From Owenia fusiformis (lineage: Eukaryota > Annelida > Polychaeta > Sabellida > Oweniidae), in contig CAIIXF020000010.1 in NCBI GenBank assembly GCA_903813345.2, forward strand, positions 7,555,169-7,619,168: a stretch of DNA of 64,000 nucleotides, read 5' to 3'. Made by a program: the position numbers and the translations under genes. The notes under the pieces were generated by a model. The model did not search any database and was not told the origin of the DNA. It saw nothing but the letters and a program-made list of their open reading frames with translations. This document shows positions 62,501-64,000 of this stretch, piece after piece. How positions within the stretch are numbered: position 1 is the stretch's first letter; the number at the start of each line of letters is the position of its first letter.

Positions 62501-63774
62501 ACAAATGGCTGTGCTCAAATAAATTAACATTAAATGTCAAGAAGACTAAATTCATGGTGTATGGGTCATCCCAGAAACTGTCAAAGGTAGATGAAGGTGA
62601 CGACATAGTCATAAATGGAGAAAAAATTGAACAAGTCGACGCTTTCAAATATCTTGGTTTGTGGTTTGATCCAACACTCACTTGGAAAACACATATAACC
62701 AAAACTTGTACAAAATTGTCACAAAGGTTAGGGGTCATTGGGAGAGTGAGAGATTCTCTTACCCTCAATACAACCAAACTTTTAATCCAATCTACCATCA
62801 CACCCATTTTTGATTATGGTGATGCTGTCATCTCTGGATGCAGCTCACAACTCTTAGATAAAATTCAGAGATTCCAAAACCGTGCTGGTAGATTGATAGT
62901 TAAATGTGCCCCACGTACCCCATCCCAGGATGTTAGAAATACTCTGAAGTGGCCATCCATAAGAGAGAGGCAGGACATGCACAACCTGACACTTATGTAT
63001 AAGGTAGTGAATGGACTGGTTCCCACTTATATGCAGGACAGTTTTACCTTAACTAAGGACACTCACAACTATGGTACTCGTGCTACAACTAACAAATGTA
63101 TTTTTATTAAACAAAATTGTAATAATGCAGGCACACAAACTTTTAGTCACAGAGCATCTGTTCTCTGGAACAAGGCACCTTTAGATTTAAAGGAATCTGC
63201 CTCAGTGCAATCTTTTAAAGTTCATCTAAAAAAGCAATTCCTTGCTTCAATTAGTGAATAATTGTAATTTTACATGTCTTAATATGCTCAAATGTCAAGT
63301 GTGACAATTACTTTTAATGCTTATTTTTATCGACTAGTCATATAGTATTTTTACACATATTAATGTACTGTTTTTACAAATTTCTAATTTTATGATATGT
63401 ATATTGTCACATATTTTATTGTTAAATGTAGTGTGTATGTGTGTCTGCAGGGTCCTAATGGAAACAAGAAAACATATGTATTTCTTATTAGATATCCCTG
63501 AATAAATAAAATCTAAATAAAAAAAAAAAATAAATAAAAAAATAAAAAAAAATTTTAAAACCCGGAAGTAAATCAATGTATTGATTATTTATACATTTGA
63601 CATTTAAAAGTCAATATCACTAGTTTGCAGAATCTGACATCATTCATTCTGTTGCAGATATACATAAATATTCCCATGCATTAGATAACTGTAAAAAATC
63701 CTATACATACCTTTTATTAGTGTATCAGGAGGTGTTTCAATGCAACTTGCGAAAACGGCACAGGGCGCAGACAT
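53510..63774 (-). CDS. AAGAB: AAGAB, alpha- and gamma-adaptin-binding protein p34, complete, 359 aa
   Basis: Seven coding exons: 63774-63711, 58449-58259, 58008-57813, 57584-57504, 55218-54907, 54415-54302 and 53631-53510; all GT-AG and in frame (1080 nt). Residues 1-180 are the Rab-like pseudo-GTPase domain: [47 protein letters not shown] and [20 protein letters not shown], each alignable with human p34. Exon 5 (178-282) is a low-complexity Asn/Ser/Glu/Lys linker. Exon 6 carries [20 protein letters not shown]. Exon 7 ends with the conserved [18 protein letters not shown] and [16 protein letters not shown]. The family is a cytosolic chaperone for AP1 and AP2 adaptor assembly. Convergent with TIPIN (stop codons 890 bp apart). 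Intron 1 (about 5.3 kb) is mostly mobile elements. Confidence 0.96.
54121..54232. repeat. Tandem repeat, about 37-bp unit, three copies
   Basis: TCAATTGTGAATCCAAACCA followed by AAGAAAGTGAAAAGAAT repeats twice fully and once partially in AAGAB intron 6, downstream of exon 6. Confidence 0.75.
54763..54836. repeat. Minisatellite GTTTTATAAGGTGTAT, three to four copies
   Basis: The unit ACAGTTTTATAAGGTGTATA recurs with small insertions in AAGAB intron 5. Confidence 0.7.
55385..56960 (+). repeat. Large repeat: GTCACCACC hairpin head plus about nine 130-170-bp units
   Basis: The head is TATGTCACCACCAAAAGTGG then TGACATA (a perfect hairpin), followed by GGTCTCCGTTTTTTTGCGAC and GGCGTCCGGCGGTTG repeats. 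The body is tandem units containing CATCTACATGTTCTCAGAAA, TTCAAATCTGACTTTAGATT, TGACCTTCAATGACCTTCTC, AAGGTCAAAAAAGGTC and TTCAACTTGCTTCAAATTGA. The tail is GAGCAACTAGGTGGTGACAT then TTTGTCATGTTAATGCC. It lies in AAGAB intron 4. Shorter copies are at 39585 and 43330. Confidence 0.85.
57182..57465 (+). repeat. 25-bp minisatellite, about 11 copies
   Basis: The unit AGTCAAAATGGAAGAAATAT then GCAAG repeats with A/C and A/G variants. Because 25 is not a multiple of 3 and the unit has no stop in any plus-strand frame, three overlapping long frames appear here. They are not genes. It lies in AAGAB intron 4, immediately downstream of exon 4 in the direction of transcription. Confidence 0.9.
58478..58501. 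repeat. (TGTACA) microsatellite
   Basis: Short palindromic run of ATGTACATGTACATGTACAT in AAGAB intron 1. Confidence 0.8.
59110..59864. mobile_element. Foldback element inserted at TTAA
   Basis: The arms share GAAGTTAACAGGAAATGAC and AACAGGAAGTGACAAAA, then TTGAACAAAGATAACAGAGT, over about 340 bp each. TTAA flanks both ends (59106-59109, 59865-59868). TTAA targets are the habit of piggyBac and Kolobok elements. No transposase is present. Sequence near 35500-35620 in ARCN1 intron 1 appears distantly related. Confidence 0.75.
59895..61420. repeat. Region bounded by repeated 16-bp palindrome ACCGACAATTGTCGGT
   Basis: Full or near-full palindromes at 59914-59929, 59962-59977, 60011-60026 and 61374-61389. 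Half or variant sites lie near 60061, 61281 and 61319-61340. They are often embedded in AGAGTACCGACAATTGTCGG or TCGGTCCTCTAGCGTG. The stretch between carries a tRNA-like segment and otherwise non-coding sequence. It may be one composite element with clustered subterminal sites. Confidence 0.65.
60120..60185 (+). repeat. tRNA-like sequence (SINE head or tRNA pseudogene)
   Basis: A box TAGTCTAGTGG and B box AGTTCGAATCC with tRNA spacing, followed by a T-run (TTTTTTC) that could end Pol III transcription. Acceptor and T stems do not pair properly. Confidence 0.5.
61565..62045. repeat. Inverted, uninterrupted copy of the repeat at 35990-37090
   Basis: Matches the reverse complement of 35990-36381 plus 36994-37090 with scattered substitutions. 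It lacks the 611-bp TA element. It directly abuts the upstream flank of the retrotransposon fragment. Confidence 0.8.
62236..63555 (+). mobile_element. 5'-truncated non-LTR retrotransposon (CR1/Jockey-like reverse transcriptase)
   Basis: An open frame at 62236-63261 (341 codons, no natural ATG) covers the palm and thumb part of a LINE reverse transcriptase: [20 protein letters not shown], then YADDT (catalytic), [12 protein letters not shown] and [14 protein letters not shown]. The C-terminal region includes a [21 protein letters not shown] segment typical of CR1/Jockey elements. The endonuclease and RT finger regions are missing, so it is 5'-truncated and dead on arrival. An A-rich AATAAA-type tail closes it at about 63505-63555. 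The reading frame is intact, implying recent insertion. It lies antisense in AAGAB intron 1. Confidence 0.9.
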
Positions 63775-63948
63775 CTTTAATTTTTCCCAGGATGCAACAT
63801 CAATACTTGATGTCTACGTCATCAAATCTTGTTGTTAAGCCCTGTTGCCGCAGCAACTTTCACGATTTTTTAAAATGTTATAAATTCTCCTATATCTCTT
63901 ATAATACTCCATATTGATTAACAGATTTTGCTCCTTGTTTTACCTAAT

Positions 63949-64000
63949 GTCACATTAAATAGGTTGACGATGCCAATGATGGATTCAAGACCTGAAGAAG
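63949..64000 (+). other. Possible start of a further plus-strand gene, cut by the window edge
   Basis: After ATTAAATAG (acceptor-like) an open stretch contains ATGCCAATGATGGATTCAAG at 63970 and stays open to the edge (MPMMDSRPEE). In human AAGAB is head-to-head with IQCH, so a plus-strand neighbour is expected here, but the piece is too short to identify. Confidence 0.2.

Overview
The window is nuclear DNA from an animal. It is AT-rich and gene-sparse, with GT-AG introns of hundreds to thousands of bases and many short inverted-repeat elements. Four genes can be named from exon-by-exon reading: the sorting receptor SORL1 (5' part only), the delta-COP coatomer subunit ARCN1, the replication-fork factor TIPIN and the adaptin-binding chaperone AAGAB. 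Their divergence from human, the cytochrome P450 and the mix of transposons suggest a (probably marine) invertebrate. I cannot name the phylum or species.

Layout: 1-10750 (-) first seven coding exons of SORL1. 10751-15151 is a repeat-rich gap with two large palindromes and two candidate first exons. 15152-22867 (-) is a five-exon gene for a secreted protein of about 1741 residues that is almost entirely coiled coil, which I do not recognise. 22868-28365 is a gap holding two more large foldback elements. 28366-37586 (-) is complete ARCN1 in 12 coding exons. 37587-38404 is a divergent promoter region. 38405-52619 (+) is TIPIN in 8 coding exons; its fifth intron (about 9 kb) contains a complete antisense cytochrome P450 gene (42184-48627, -). 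53510-63774 (-) is AAGAB in 7 coding exons, convergent with TIPIN; its first intron holds a 5'-truncated non-LTR retrotransposon, a TTAA-flanked foldback and a region with repeated palindromes. The last 50 bases may start a further plus-strand gene.

The genes do not form a pathway. SORL1, ARCN1 and AAGAB all serve vesicle or cargo sorting (endosome/Golgi receptor, COPI coat, AP1/AP2 assembly), but these are ordinary housekeeping roles. TIPIN is a replication-checkpoint factor. The gene order is informative: in human, SORL1 and ARCN1 both lie on 11q23-q24 and TIPIN and AAGAB both on 15q22, so this window joins two human linkage pairs.

The best candidate for something undescribed is the coiled-coil gene. 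It has a signal peptide, twelve uninterrupted heptads near the N-terminus, almost no cysteine, and a tandem duplication of a 272-nt exon plus the following long exon. The second most interesting material is the set of foldback elements, each with a different apparent target-site signature (TA, TTAA and a 5-bp duplication), and one element caught as a filled/empty site pair within the same window.
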